The position numbers were made by a program, and so were the translations under genes. The notes beneath the pieces were generated by a model that saw nothing but the letters and a program-made list of their open reading frames with translations, was not told the DNA's origin and made no database searches. This document shows positions 20,790-29,218 of a stretch of DNA of 64,000 nucleotides, one piece after another. Origin of the DNA: Prauserella alba (GTDB taxonomy: Bacteria; Actinomycetota; Actinomycetes; Mycobacteriales; Pseudonocardiaceae); the NCBI RefSeq assembly GCF_024171735.1, contig NZ_JAMTCH010000004.1, positions 806,001 to 870,000 of the forward strand. The letters run 5' to 3'. Numbering within the stretch: position 1 is the first letter of the stretch; every line of letters begins with the position of its first letter.

Positions 20790-21055
20790 CGCTCCCACGG
20801 ATCCTCGACGTCGTCCGGAAACGGCACTGCAGCGATGTCGGCGACCCACGCAGCACGATCCAGCGTCTGGTGGCTGAGCAACCGCGCCGCCTCGTCGACC
20901 GGGACGAACCGGCGCGTCGTGTCCCGCTGGTGCGGCAGGACGTCGGCCACCGGGCGCCCGTTCACCGTCACAACGAATGCTTCACCCGCGGACACTCTTC
21001 TCATGATCGCGGCATTGTCGTTCCGCAGATCCGACTGCCGGATTTCCGTGCTCAT
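20786..21055 (-). CDS. Antitoxin of the Phd/YefM type paired with VapC
   Basis: The product has 89 residues, starting MSTEIRQSDLRNDNAAIMRR, with the SAGEAFVVTVNGRPVADVLP motif of Phd/YefM DNA-binding antitoxins. The C-terminal half, ending [11 protein letters not shown], should neutralise VapC. ATG at 21055 is followed without a break by the toxin gene. Autoregulation is expected from the family; no clear operator was identified in the 77 bases upstream. Confidence 0.85.
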   Translation of the reverse strand: MSTEIRQSDLRNDNAAIMRRVSAGEAFVVTVNGRPVADVLPHQRDTTRRFVPVDEAARLLSHQTLDRAAWVADIAAVPFPDDVEDPWER

Positions 21056-21132
21056 AGCTCCATGGTAGCGACCTGCCGCCGGCATCGCTACAAGAACGCT
21101 ATTGCACCCGGAGTGCAGTACACGCGCGTTCG

Positions 21133-22143
21133 TCAGGCCGCGACGGTGCGCAGTCCGCAGAGCGTGTGCGTGACGTGGGCACCACGCTCGGCCATCCACG
21201 CCAGTGCGGCGTCGGCCCGCTGGCCGCGCAGGCCGATGCGGAACCGCGCCACCGGCGTGTCGCCGAACCGTGTCAGGCCACCGCCGATCGTGGCGATCTC
21301 GACGTCGAAGCGACTGCCCGCCTCCGGAAGCAGCGCACCGACCGATGCGAAACCGACCAGCACCACGTCCACCACGACGTCGAAACGCGCCGCCTCCGAC
21401 GGGGACGTCTCGACCGACGGCAGCAGCTCGTGGGCGACACGACTGCCGCGCGTGCCCGCGAGTGTCAGCAGGTTGCCGCTCTCGACGACCGACCCGTGGT
21501 CCAGGAGCGCCACGTCGTCGCACACGCGGCGCGCCACGCCCACGTCCGACGTGGTCAGCAGCACGGTCGCACCCAGTTCGGCACGTGCCCGGTCCAGCAC
21601 CGACAGCACGGAACCACTCTCGTCGGCGTCCACCCCTTCGGTCGGATCGTCGGCGAGCAGCACCGCGGGCCCGCCCGCCAGCGCACGCGCCACCGAGACT
21701 CGGCGCTGCTGGCCCGGCGTCAGGTCGGCGGGCACCTGGGCTGCCGCGCGGCTCAATCCGATGACGTCGAGCAGCGTGGCGACGCGCTGCCTCCTGCGCG
21801 CTCCGTCGACGCCCACGCGCTCCAACGGGGCGGCGATGTTGCCGGCGACGGTCCGTTCCGGCCGCAGCCGCGAGTCGACCACCGCGACCTGGCTTTGCGC
21901 CTCCCGCAGTTTGCGGCCGTCGAGGGCGGTCGTGTTCAGCCCGTCGTAGCGGACCGAGCCGCGGTCCGGCCGCTCCCGCAGCGCGACGCAGCGCGCCAGC
22001 GTCGACTTGCCCGCACCGGGTTCGCCGACGACACCGAACAGTGCGCCTGCGCCGACGTCCAGGTTGACGTCGTGCAGCGCCTGCACGGGCGCGTCCGACT
22101 CGGTGTTGCGGAACGACTTGCTGACGTTCTCGACGGTGATCAC
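21133..22143 (-). CDS. MetN-like ABC ATPase with C-terminal NIL domain, no permease nearby
   Basis: The product has 336 residues. It contains Walker A GEPGAGKST near residue 41, signature LTPGQQRRVSVARAL (LTPGQ instead of LSGGQ) and Walker B LLADDPTEGVD, in which the catalytic Glu after the Walker Asp is Asp. Residues 250-336 match the NIL domain that senses methionine in MetN. MetI and MetQ are absent on both sides, so the partner permease must be elsewhere or the protein has another role. GTG at 22143 has GGAG six bases upstream. The leader holds a SAM-type riboswitch and a Cys leader peptide, which supports a methionine/sulfur link. Confidence 0.75.
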   Translation of the reverse strand: MITVENVSKSFRNTESDAPVQALHDVNLDVGAGALFGVVGEPGAGKSTLARCVALRERPDRGSVRYDGLNTTALDGRKLREAQSQVAVVDSRLRPERTVAGNIAAPLERVGVDGARRRQRVATLLDVIGLSRAAAQVPADLTPGQQRRVSVARALAGGPAVLLADDPTEGVDADESGSVLSVLDRARAELGATVLLTTSDVGVARRVCDDVALLDHGSVVESGNLLTLAGTRGSRVAHELLPSVETSPSEAARFDVVVDVVLVGFASVGALLPEAGSRFDVEIATIGGGLTRFGDTPVARFRIGLRGQRADAALAWMAERGAHVTHTLCGLRTVAA

Positions 22144-22171
22144 AGCAGCTCCAAGACAGCTCAGGGCCTCA

Positions 22172-22201
22172 CCGGCCCGCTCGGTCGCAAACCGGGGCCG
22201 G
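22172..22201 (-). terminator. GC-rich hairpin just before the MetN-like gene (attenuator candidate)
   Basis: Arms CCGGCCC (22172-22178) and GGGCCGG (22195-22201) enclose a 16-base loop 28 bases ahead of the start codon. A second small stem, CGTCGC/GCGACG at 22332-22350, directly follows the leader-peptide stop. Together they could be alternative structures of an attenuator. No folding was computed. Confidence 0.4.
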
Positions 22202-22358
22202 GAGAAAACGGTGGGAGGTCGGATCGGATGGCGGCGCGGACCTCGCGCTGCGGCGCCCGGCTCACGGCCGGTTCACAGGTCGGACGAGGTGGCCCCTGCG
22301 GCGGGCCGGCGGGCGGCTCCGCGGGAGGGTTCGTCGCACGAGGGGCGACGCTGCGCGC

Positions 22359-22451
22359 TCAGGCCAAGGCGGCGGAGCGACGACACGCAGACACGGTGCG
22401 CCGCCGGTGATCGACTACCAGACGCCGGGTGAGCGGCTCGGGGAAAAACAT
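22359..22451 (-). CDS. 30-residue Cys-containing leader peptide upstream of the MetN-like gene
   Basis: ATG at 22451 opens a 30-codon frame ending at 22359. It begins MFFPEPLTRRLVVDHRRR and continues TVSACRRSAALA. The LTRR-xxVD-x2-R-x-SAxCR pattern is that of short actinobacterial leader peptides found ahead of sulfur-assimilation genes, where ribosome stalling at Cys codons controls downstream expression. GGAGG lies seven bases before the ATG, inside the 3' strand of the riboswitch closing helix. The 215 bases between its stop and the MetN-like start carry no other gene. Family membership is recognised by pattern; regulation is inferred. Confidence 0.7.
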   Translation of the reverse strand: MFFPEPLTRRLVVDHRRRTVSACRRSAALA

Positions 22452-22457
22452 CGCGTT

Positions 22458-22544
22458 CCTCCATCGCTCCTGGCGGTAGCACCGTCCTCGAAGGAGGTTG
22501 CTGCGACGTCGACGAGCCAGGTCTCTCGGTCGCTCGGGATGGAA
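22458..22544 (-). ncRNA. SAM-family (S-box-like) riboswitch
   Basis: Reading the minus strand: the P1 arm TTCCATC (22544-22538), then GAGAGACCTGGCTCG, GCAGCAACC, a short stem-loop, GGTGCTACCGCCAGG, and the P1 partner GATGGAG. CCTGGC pairs with GCCAGG. The AGCAACC and GGTGCTA cores and the GACCTGGCTCG segment align with the S-box SAM aptamer, but the usual P4 stem is missing, so it may belong to the SAM-I/IV side of the clan. SAM binding would close P1 and hide the GGAG of the leader peptide. The exact class needs a covariance-model search. Confidence 0.75.
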
Positions 22545-22551
22545 TTCCCAC

Positions 22552-22557
22552 ATAGTA
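22552..22557 (-). promoter_or_regulatory. -10 box for the riboswitch transcript
   Basis: On the minus strand TACTAT lies seven bases ahead of the first base of riboswitch helix P1, a good distance for transcription to begin at the aptamer. A -35 hexamer at the standard spacing is poor (CTTTCC); TTGCCT is present at a 20-base spacing. Confidence 0.5.
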
Positions 22558-22636
22558 GACCGGAAACCCGGCCGGAAAGGCAAGCCCGCGGGCGTAGATC
22601 ACATCGCGGGCGGCCGGGTTGACGGCCGCGTCGACG

Positions 22637-23503
22637 TTATGTTTCCGCGGCGGCTCGGGCAATCGCCACGTAGTCGTCGATGCCGAGCTGTTCGCCTCTG
22701 GCACGCGGATCGACACCGGCGGTGGTCAGGACCCGGCCTGCGCGTTCGGCCGAACCCGCCCACGATGCGAGCGCCGCGCGCAGCGTCTTCCGCCGCTGCG
22801 CGAACGCCGCGTCGACGACGGCGAACACGGTGTCGCGGTCGACTCCGGTCCGCTCCGGACCACGGTCGAACGCCACGAGGGACGAATCGACGTTCGGCAC
22901 GGGCCAGAACACCGATCTCGGTACGGCGGCGACCTTGCGGGCCGTGCCGTACCAGGCGAGCTTCACACTCGGCACGCCGTAGACCCGGCCACCGGGACCC
23001 GCGGCCATGCGGTCGGCCACCTCGGTCTGGACCATGACCAGCACCCGCCGCAACGACGGCAGTTCGGCGAGCAGATGCAGCACCACCGGAACCGCGACGT
23101 TGTACGGCAGGTTCGCCACGAGCGCACCGGGTTCACCGACCCGCGTGGCGTCCAGCTGCAGCGCGTCGTCGGCGACGACCGTCAGTCGTGGCGCAGCCTC
23201 CGGCGCGTGTGCCGCGACGGTCCGTTCGAGGCGGCCCGCGAGCACCGGATCGATCTCCACCGCGACCACGCGTGCCCCGGTGCCCAGCAGGCCGAGCGTC
23301 AGCGAACCCAGGCCGGGGCCGACCTCGAGCACAACGGTGTCGGCGGCGTCCTGCCCGACCTCGGCGAGCTCGACGATCCGGCGCACCGTGTTGGCGTCGT
23401 GCACGAAGTTCTGGCCGAGCTTCTTCGTCGGGCGGACGTCGAGTTCGGCGGCGAGCCGCCGGATCTCGGCGGGCCCGAGCAGCCCGGGTGGTTCAGCGGT
23501 CAC
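22637..23503 (-). CDS. rsmA: 16S rRNA dimethyladenosine transferase KsgA/RsmA
   Basis: The product has 288 residues and dimethylates two adenosines near the 3' end of 16S r[20 protein letters not shown] is the N-terminal motif, [16 protein letters not shown] binds SAM, VEIDP follows, and [11 protein letters not shown] is the catalytic NLPY. GTG at 23503 gives [17 protein letters not shown], the usual N-terminus; the frame stays open upstream but loses similarity. It lies 85 bases downstream of rpfB on the same strand, in the conserved tatD-rpfB-rsmA-ispE order. Confidence 0.94.
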   Translation of the reverse strand: MTAEPPGLLGPAEIRRLAAELDVRPTKKLGQNFVHDANTVRRIVELAEVGQDAADTVVLEVGPGLGSLTLGLLGTGARVVAVEIDPVLAGRLERTVAAHAPEAAPRLTVVADDALQLDATRVGEPGALVANLPYNVAVPVVLHLLAELPSLRRVLVMVQTEVADRMAAGPGGRVYGVPSVKLAWYGTARKVAAVPRSVFWPVPNVDSSLVAFDRGPERTGVDRDTVFAVVDAAFAQRRKTLRAALASWAGSAERAGRVLTTAGVDPRARGEQLGIDDYVAIARAAAET

Positions 23504-23588
23504 GGCAATGAGTTCAGCACAACGCCGCCCGGCACCCCGCGAAGGGGTACCGGGCGGCGCTGGAGACGTGCAGGCGTTCGACGGCGGG

Positions 23589-25022
23589 TTACGGCAGGCC
23601 GAGCTCCGACGAGCACGCCGGCCAGGCGCTGTAGCTGCCGCCGCGGGCGTCGCGCACCTTGGTGGCGATGGCGATCTGCTGTTCGCGGCTCGCCTCGTCC
23701 GGGTAGGCCGCGTACTGGTCGCCGCCGTAGGCATCCCAGGTCTGCTTGTCGAACTGGAGACCGCCGTAGTAGCCGTTGCCGGTGTCGATGGACCAGTCGC
23801 CGCCGGACTCGCACTGAGCCAGCCGGTCCCACACGGCGCCGCCGGTGATCTGCGGCTGCGGGGGCTCCTTGGTGCCCACGCGCACGACCTTGTCCTTGGC
23901 CTCCTTGAGAACCTTGGAGTCGATCTCCTCGCGGGCGATCTCCTCGCCGTTCTTCTTGGTGACCCGGTAGGTGACGAGTTCCTCGCCCGCCTTGCCCGGC
24001 TTCTCGACGACCTCCTTGCCCTGCTCCAGCTCGGGGTCCTCGATGGTGCGGACCTCGGGCTCGATGGTCTCCTTCTGCTTGACCACCGAGACGCCGGTGC
24101 GGCTGATGTAGACCTCGGCGCCGTCCTCGAGGCTCATCTGCTTGCCGCTCTGGATGCGGTCCTGCGGACCGAGCTTCATGCCGAGCTCGTCGACAAGGTC
24201 GCCCGCGGTGACGGCATGGGTCGTGACCTCGCGGGGCTCCTTGCCGCCGTCGTAGACCGTGACGCTCTTCTGCGTCTTGACCTCGAGCGTCATGCCCTTC
24301 AGCGGAACCTCGCTGTCGAGCGGCGCGGACAGCTTCGCGCCCTCGTTCTTGAGGTCCTCCATCCCGAGCTGGGTGAGCGCCTCGTCGACGGTGGTCGCGC
24401 GGACCCACACCTGACGCTGCTCGCCGTCGACCGACACCGTCATGTGGCGCCCACGCTCGAGCGTGATGACGCCACCGTCGCCGACCTCGGCCTGCGGCGA
24501 AGGAGACAGCGCGTCGTGCTTGCCGACGTCGATGTCGGCGTCGGCAAGGACTTCGCCGACGGTGTCGCCGAAGCTGCGAACCGTCTGCTCGCTGCCGTCG
24601 ATGTCGAGCGTGACGCTCTTGTTCATCGCCAGCGCCGCTGCACCGCCACCGGTGAGCGTGATCAGCATGGCGAGAACCGATCCCTTGAGGAAGCGCTTCT
24701 TCCACGTCTTGACCGCGCCCGCGAGGCCGTCCTCGGGCTCCTCGGCGCTCGCGCCGGCGACCGCGGCCGGTGCGGCCGGGGTGTCGACGATCGGCGGCAG
24801 CATCGTCGTCTCGGCGTTGATCAGCCGGATGAGTTCGTCCACACCGACATTGGCCTCGGCCATGAGTGCGTCGGCGTCGGGGCCGAGCACGGCGAGGATG
24901 TCGTCCCGCGTGATCCGCGGGTCGGAGGAGAACTCTGGGTCGCTCGGTCGGTCGAGCAGAGCCGTCGAGCCGGCCGAAGCCGACGACGAGCTCGCGTCTG
25001 CGCGCCCGTAGCTACCAGTCAC
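23589..25022 (-). CDS. rpfB: Resuscitation-promoting factor RpfB (peptidoglycan hydrolase)
   Basis: The product has 477 residues. After a 110-residue cytoplasmic segment there is one membrane anchor ([20 protein letters not shown]). Three DUF348 repeats come next (the first is [20 protein letters not shown]), then a G5 domain (near 300-380) and a C-terminal lysozyme-like Rpf domain reading [20 protein letters not shown] and [17 protein letters not shown], with the catalytic Glu in CESGGDW. It cleaves peptidoglycan to revive dormant cells. I prefer GTG at 25022, with AAAGGG at good distance, over GTG at 25040. Confidence 0.93.
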   Translation of the reverse strand: MTGSYGRADASSSSASAGSTALLDRPSDPEFSSDPRITRDDILAVLGPDADALMAEANVGVDELIRLINAETTMLPPIVDTPAAPAAVAGASAEEPEDGLAGAVKTWKKRFLKGSVLAMLITLTGGGAAALAMNKSVTLDIDGSEQTVRSFGDTVGEVLADADIDVGKHDALSPSPQAEVGDGGVITLERGRHMTVSVDGEQRQVWVRATTVDEALTQLGMEDLKNEGAKLSAPLDSEVPLKGMTLEVKTQKSVTVYDGGKEPREVTTHAVTAGDLVDELGMKLGPQDRIQSGKQMSLEDGAEVYISRTGVSVVKQKETIEPEVRTIEDPELEQGKEVVEKPGKAGEELVTYRVTKKNGEEIAREEIDSKVLKEAKDKVVRVGTKEPPQPQITGGAVWDRLAQCESGGDWSIDTGNGYYGGLQFDKQTWDAYGGDQYAAYPDEASREQQIAIATKVRDARGGSYSAWPACSSELGLP

Positions 25023-25177
25023 AGGGTCGATCCCTTTCACGCATGGCCAGGACTCCCGCAGTCAGCGTCGTCCCCTGACATTCCCGCGCGGTCCGTTGCC
25101 CCGCGGGCGATGTCGTCCCCGACGAACACCGACGTGACTGTGGGCGTGCCGCATCGAGACAGTCGTTCTCAACCGGC

Positions 25178-25193
25178 ACGGTCACGGGACCGT
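25178..25193. promoter_or_regulatory. Inverted repeat in the rpfB upstream region
   Basis: ACGGTC and GACCGT are separated by four bases, about 155 bases upstream of the rpfB start. The hexamer GTAACG occurs at 25192-25197 and again at 25264-25269. Such elements could bind a regulator of cell-wall hydrolases, but I cannot name one. No c-di-AMP (ydaO-type) riboswitch, often found ahead of rpf genes, is visible here. Confidence 0.35.
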
Positions 25194-25292
25194 AACGGGT
25201 GCCAATGGGTTGCGCAAACACGGCGCGCGATCCCGTGACCTTCATCACCTGGGCCGTTCGACGGTAACGCCCACGCCGTTGTCGCAGCCCGC

Positions 25293-26144
25293 TCACGCCG
25301 AGGTGACCGTCTGCGACGACGGCAGGCCGAACACCCGCTCGGCATTACTCCGAACGGAGTCCGCGACCACGCCGACCGGCTCCCCACGCAGCTCTGCGAG
25401 CCCCTGAACGGTGTAGGCCGCGCAGTACGGCTCGTTCGGTCGTCCCCGGAACGGGTGTGGCGTGAGGAACGGCGCATCGGTCTCGACCAGATACTGCTCC
25501 GGCGGCACGAGCTTCGCCGCATCGTGCAGCCCGCGGGCGTTGCGGAACGTGACGGTGCCCGCGAACGACAGAACGTAGCCTGCGTCGACGCAGCGGCGCG
25601 CCATCTCGGCGTCCCCGGAGAAGCAGTGGAACACCACGGTGTCCGGCGCGCCCTCTTCCTCGAGAATGCGCAGCAGGTCCTCGTGTGCCTCGCGGTCGTG
25701 GATCATCAGCGGCTTGCCGATCCGCTTGGCGAGGTCGATGTGCCAGCGGAACGCCGCCTGCTGGGCTTCCGGGGGCGAGTAGTCCCAGTAGTAGTCCAGA
25801 CCGGTCTCGCCGACGGCCACGACACGTTCCGCCGCCGCGAGCCGCTCGATCTCGGCCTTCTCGATCTCACCGAAGTCCGCCGTGCGGGTCGGGTGGATCG
25901 CCACGGCGGCGAACACCCGCTCGTCCCACGTCGCCGCCTCCGCGGCCCAGCGGGCGGCGGCGAGGTCGTCGGCGACCGTGACCACGCGCTCGATGCCCGC
26001 CCGGCCCGCACGGTCGAGCAACGCCGTCACGTCGGCGACCGTCCCGTCCCCGCAGGCGTCGAGGTGAGTGTGTGCGTCAACCACCGATGCGGGCAGTCGC
26101 TCCGGCACCGGCGGCGGTGCGTCGCGATCCTTCTTCCGGCTCAC
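25293..26144 (-). CDS. tatD: TatD-family metal-dependent deoxyribonuclease
   Basis: The product has 283 residues with a TIM-barrel metal-dependent hydrolase fold. Metal-binding and catalytic signatures are VDAHTHLDA, VGETGLDYYW, MIHDREAHEDLL, VFHCFSGD and LVETDAPFLTPHP. TatD enzymes trim DNA 3' ends and may act in repair. GTG at 26144 has GGGAG five bases upstream; the frame continues 16 codons upstream into the palindromic repeat, which I exclude. metG lies upstream on the same strand beyond that repeat. Confidence 0.92.
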   Translation of the reverse strand: MSRKKDRDAPPPVPERLPASVVDAHTHLDACGDGTVADVTALLDRAGRAGIERVVTVADDLAAARWAAEAATWDERVFAAVAIHPTRTADFGEIEKAEIERLAAAERVVAVGETGLDYYWDYSPPEAQQAAFRWHIDLAKRIGKPLMIHDREAHEDLLRILEEEGAPDTVVFHCFSGDAEMARRCVDAGYVLSFAGTVTFRNARGLHDAAKLVPPEQYLVETDAPFLTPHPFRGRPNEPYCAAYTVQGLAELRGEPVGVVADSVRSNAERVFGLPSSQTVTSA

Positions 26145-26163
26145 GTCTTCTCCCGGCTCGGTT

Positions 26164-26296
26164 GCCCCCAAGGGCACCATGGTTGCACTCAACGCACCTT
26201 TTCTTCCCCTCGCGCCCGGACAGGTCGTGACGGCTCCACGGTCATGATCAGGGGAGGATTCGTCGCGCTCAACGCGACCAAGGTGCCCTTGGGGGC
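26164..26296. repeat. Split palindromic element with CTCAA loops between metG and tatD
   Basis: Arm 26164-26183 and arm 26277-26296 are reverse complements over 20 bases with one mismatch (GCCCCCAAGGGCACC is common to both). The left arm is followed by TTGCA-CTCAA-CGCA. The right arm is preceded by GTCGCG-CTCAA-CGCGAC (26262-26278), itself a perfect hairpin. The element therefore looks like one long hairpin whose top has been duplicated around about 60 bases. It starts 13 bases after the metG stop and probably acts as terminator. A simple version lies at 35735-35785. Confidence 0.75.
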
Positions 26297-26309
26297 GTCA
26301 CAGTCACGT

Positions 26310-28103
26310 TCAGCTCTGGACGGGCGCCCAGTCCGGGCCGGTCTCGCCCAGCGAGGCATCGAGCTTGGCGAACAACGGCGACGGCTTCGCCAACGGGCGG
26401 CCCACCTCCACCGGCGTCGACTCCCACGTCGCCTGCTCGCTCGCGTAGTCGCCGGTGAGGATCGGGTTCGTCCTGCCGGGGATGTCGAGGTCCTCGACGT
26501 CGTGACACTCCGGCTGCGCCGCCCACACGCCCGTGCCGCCGAGCGCCTCGTGGACCTTCTGCGCGGCGTGCGGCAGGAACGGCGTGAGGAGCGCGTTGGC
26601 GTCCGACACCACCTGCAGCGCCGTGTGCAGCACCGCGTCGCGCCGGTCCGGGTCCTCCTTGAGTTTCCACGGCTCCTGATCGGACAGGTACTTGTTCGCC
26701 GCCGACACGACCCGCATGGCCTCGCCGGCGGCCTGTTTGAACCGCGAGTGCCGCAGGTGCGTGCCGACCGTGTCGAACGCTCCCTTGGCGAGGGCCTTCA
26801 GTTCCTCGTCGGCGGGTGCGGGCGCGGTCGGTGCGGGCACGCCGCCGTTGTTCTTGTGCGCCAGCGAGATCGACCGGTTGACGAGGTTGCCCCACTCGTT
26901 GGCGAGTTCGAAGTTGGTGCGGCGCACGAACTCGTCCCACGTGAAGTCGGTGTCCTGCGTCTCCGGTCCCGCGACGCTGATGAAGTAGCGCAGCGTGTCG
27001 GGGCCGAACTCACGCAGGAAGTCCTCGACGTAGATGACGGTGCCGCGCGAGGTCGAGAACTTCGACCCGCTCATGGTGAGGAACTCGCTCGAGACGATCT
27101 CGCCCGGCAGGTTCAGCGTGCCGTACGGACCGGCCTCGCCGCCCTTGTCGCCCTGACCGTTGTGACCGAGCAGGAACGCGGGCCACAGCTGAGCGTGGAA
27201 CGTGATGTTGTCCTTGCCCATGAAGTAGAAGGACTGCGCTTCGGGATCCGTCCAGAACGGCTTCCACGCGTCCGGGTCGCCCGTGCGGCGGGCCCATTCG
27301 ACGCTGGCCGAGAAGTAACCGATGACGGCGTCGAACCACACGTAGAACCGCTTGAGCGGCTGGTCCCGCCAACCGTCGAGCGGCACCTTCACTCCCCAGT
27401 CGAGGTCACGCGTGATCGGCCGTGGGCGCATGTCGTCGACGAGGTTCTTGGTGAAGTTCAGGACGTTCGGGCGCCAGTCGGTCTTGGTGGAGAGCCAGTC
27501 GCCGAGCGATTCGGTGAAGGCCGGCAGGTCGAGGAACAGGTGCTCGGTCTCGACGAACTCTGGTTTCTCACCGTTGATCCGGGAACGCGGGTTCTTCAGC
27601 TCGGCGGCGTCCAGCTGGTTGCCGCAGTTGTCGCACTGGTCGCCGCGTGCGCCGTCGTAGCCGCAGAGCGGGCAGGTGCCTTCGATGTAGCGGTCCGGCA
27701 GCGTGCGTCCCGTCGACGGGCTGACCGCGCCGGTGGTCGTCTTCGGCACGACGTACCCGTTGCGGTGCAGCGCAAGGAAGATCTGCTGCACGACGTCGGC
27801 GTGGTTGCCGGTGGTGGTGCGGGTGAACAGGTCGTACGACAGTCCGAGCCCGCGCAGGTCGTGGCTGATCTGGCGGGTGTACTTGTCGGCGGTCTCCTGC
27901 GGCGAGAGACCTTCCTTGTCGGCCTGCACCAGGATCGGTGTGCCGTGTTCGTCGGTGCCCGAGACCATGAGCACCCGGTTTCCGGCCATTCGCTGGTAGC
28001 GCGAGAAGACGTCGGAGGGGACGCCGAAACCGGACACATGACCGATGTGGCGGGGACCGTTGGCGTAAGGCCAGGCCACCGCGGTCAACACAGAGGTGCT
28101 CAT
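26310..28103 (-). CDS. metG: Methionyl-tRNA synthetase
   Basis: The product has 597 residues and is a class I synthetase charging tRNA-Met. The HIGH motif appears as [11 protein letters not shown], the zinc knuckle as [18 protein letters not shown] and the KMSKS equivalent as [11 protein letters not shown]. The anticodon-binding helical domain forms the last 180 residues. No C-terminal EMAP/OB tRNA-binding domain is present. ATG at 28103 ([16 protein letters not shown]) matches the family; the ribosome binding site is weak. The position next to tatD-rpfB is conserved in actinobacteria. Confidence 0.96.
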   Translation of the reverse strand: MSTSVLTAVAWPYANGPRHIGHVSGFGVPSDVFSRYQRMAGNRVLMVSGTDEHGTPILVQADKEGLSPQETADKYTRQISHDLRGLGLSYDLFTRTTTGNHADVVQQIFLALHRNGYVVPKTTTGAVSPSTGRTLPDRYIEGTCPLCGYDGARGDQCDNCGNQLDAAELKNPRSRINGEKPEFVETEHLFLDLPAFTESLGDWLSTKTDWRPNVLNFTKNLVDDMRPRPITRDLDWGVKVPLDGWRDQPLKRFYVWFDAVIGYFSASVEWARRTGDPDAWKPFWTDPEAQSFYFMGKDNITFHAQLWPAFLLGHNGQGDKGGEAGPYGTLNLPGEIVSSEFLTMSGSKFSTSRGTVIYVEDFLREFGPDTLRYFISVAGPETQDTDFTWDEFVRRTNFELANEWGNLVNRSISLAHKNNGGVPAPTAPAPADEELKALAKGAFDTVGTHLRHSRFKQAAGEAMRVVSAANKYLSDQEPWKLKEDPDRRDAVLHTALQVVSDANALLTPFLPHAAQKVHEALGGTGVWAAQPECHDVEDLDIPGRTNPILTGDYASEQATWESTPVEVGRPLAKPSPLFAKLDASLGETGPDWAPVQS

Positions 28104-28113
28104 ACTTGAAATT

Positions 28114-28201
28114 GAACACGGTGGCGCGGAGTGCCTCGTTGGGGGGCGGGGAGACGGGTGGGCGAACACCGTGGCGCGAAGCGCCTCGTTGAGGGGCGGG
28201 G
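28114..28201. repeat. Pair of 38-bp direct repeats upstream of metG
   Basis: Copies at 28114-28151 and 28164-28201 differ at only four positions. Each contains a small stem, GGCGC-GAA-GCGCC in the second copy and GGCGC-GGA-GTGCC in the first, so the pairing is kept by a G-T pair. They lie directly ahead of the metG start (minus strand) and 100 bases before padR (plus strand), so they may affect either gene. Confidence 0.7.
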
Positions 28202-28300
28202 CCCGGCCGGCGCCCCGGCAACCTTCGACGAAGCGGCAGGGTCGGCGGGTGGGAGGATGACACCTCTCGGCGATGCGACCAGGGACGGAGGTCGGAGGCG

Positions 28301-28915
28301 GTGTCGGCGACGCGGTTGCTCGTGCTCGGTGTGGTGCGGATGCACGGCGGTTCGGGTGGCGCGCACGGTTACCAGGTGCGGCGCGAGCTGTTGTCGTGGT
28401 CGGCCGACAAGTGGGCGAACGTCCAGCCGGGTTCGATCTACCACGCGTTGAAGAAGCTCGCGCTGGAAGGCCTGCTCAGGCAGGTCGAGACCCCACAGGG
28501 CAGAGGCCCCGACCGACTCGCCTACACGCTGACCGACGCGGGCGAGGACGCGTTCCAGCAGGAGCTGCAGCAACGCATCGCGGACGTCGACGGGGCGGCT
28601 GGCGGCGCCTATGAGTTCGCCGCCGCGCTCGTGTTCGTCACGGCACTGCCCCGCCGGTTGGCGATCGACCTGCTCGAACACCGCCTCGGCCAACTCGACG
28701 GGCAGCGGGAGAACGTCGCGACCGTCCTCGACAACGGCACCGGACCGGGCCACCCAGCGCATGTCGACGAGTTGTACCGGCTGTGGCTCGCACACTGCGA
28801 CGCCGACATCTCGTGGACCACAGACCTCATCGCACGACTGCGCGCGGGCGAGTACGTGATGGCCGACGACGCCGGGCACAACTTCGGCTCCGCCACACCG
28901 AGCGCCACGTCCTGA
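28301..28915 (+). CDS. PadR-family transcriptional regulator
   Basis: The product has 204 residues. The winged-helix N-terminal domain includes [39 protein letters not shown] and [15 protein letters not shown], as in PadR proteins. A C-terminal helical dimerisation domain follows, ending near 180. The GTG start at 28301 has GGAGG upstream. A drug-type ABC exporter lies 300 bases downstream on the same strand with a palindrome in its promoter, so this is probably its local repressor. The effector is unknown. Confidence 0.85.
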   Translation: MSATRLLVLGVVRMHGGSGGAHGYQVRRELLSWSADKWANVQPGSIYHALKKLALEGLLRQVETPQGRGPDRLAYTLTDAGEDAFQQELQQRIADVDGAAGGAYEFAAALVFVTALPRRLAIDLLEHRLGQLDGQRENVATVLDNGTGPGHPAHVDELYRLWLAHCDADISWTTDLIARLRAGEYVMADDAGHNFGSATPSATS

Positions 28916-29089
28916 TAACGCCGCGTCCTGATTCCGCACCACCGCGACGACCGTCCGGTCGTGCGGTCCGTGCGACTGCGGTGCGACTCATCGCCCGCCG
29001 TTCGCGCTCAGCGGACGCCATCCGAGGCGAAAACTCTTCGCGTATTCGTCCTCCCCGCGCCAGGCTCAGTATAGCGCACCCACAAGCAT

Positions 29090-29107
29090 CTAATCAAATT
29101 TGACTAG
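29090..29107. promoter_or_regulatory. Palindromic operator in the ABC exporter promoter
   Basis: The 18 bases consist of arms CTAATCAAA and TTTGACTAG with one mismatch, in an AT-rich island of a GC-rich region. A -10-like CAGTAT/TATAGC lies about 20 bases upstream (29068-29076), which would place the operator just past the transcription start, a repressing position. The intergenic stretch 28916-29218 holds no gene. The neighbouring PadR protein is the likely binder, by inference. Confidence 0.6.
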
Positions 29108-29218
29108 CCGACTTGTGCGGAGGACAGTGGGGCGTCGACGGCCAACTCGGCCGCACCAGCGACCCGCCGCGTCCCGGAACGGCGGCGGATCCGCACATCT
29201 CTTCGACGGGGGTTTCTG

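Noticed and set aside
25041-25292. c-di-AMP (ydaO) riboswitch ahead of rpfB
   Set aside because: None of the expected conserved core was seen; only an inverted repeat is present.
25455-28109. Plus-strand open frame of about 880 codons over tatD and metG
   Set aside because: Shadow of two conserved minus-strand genes, including the repeat between them.
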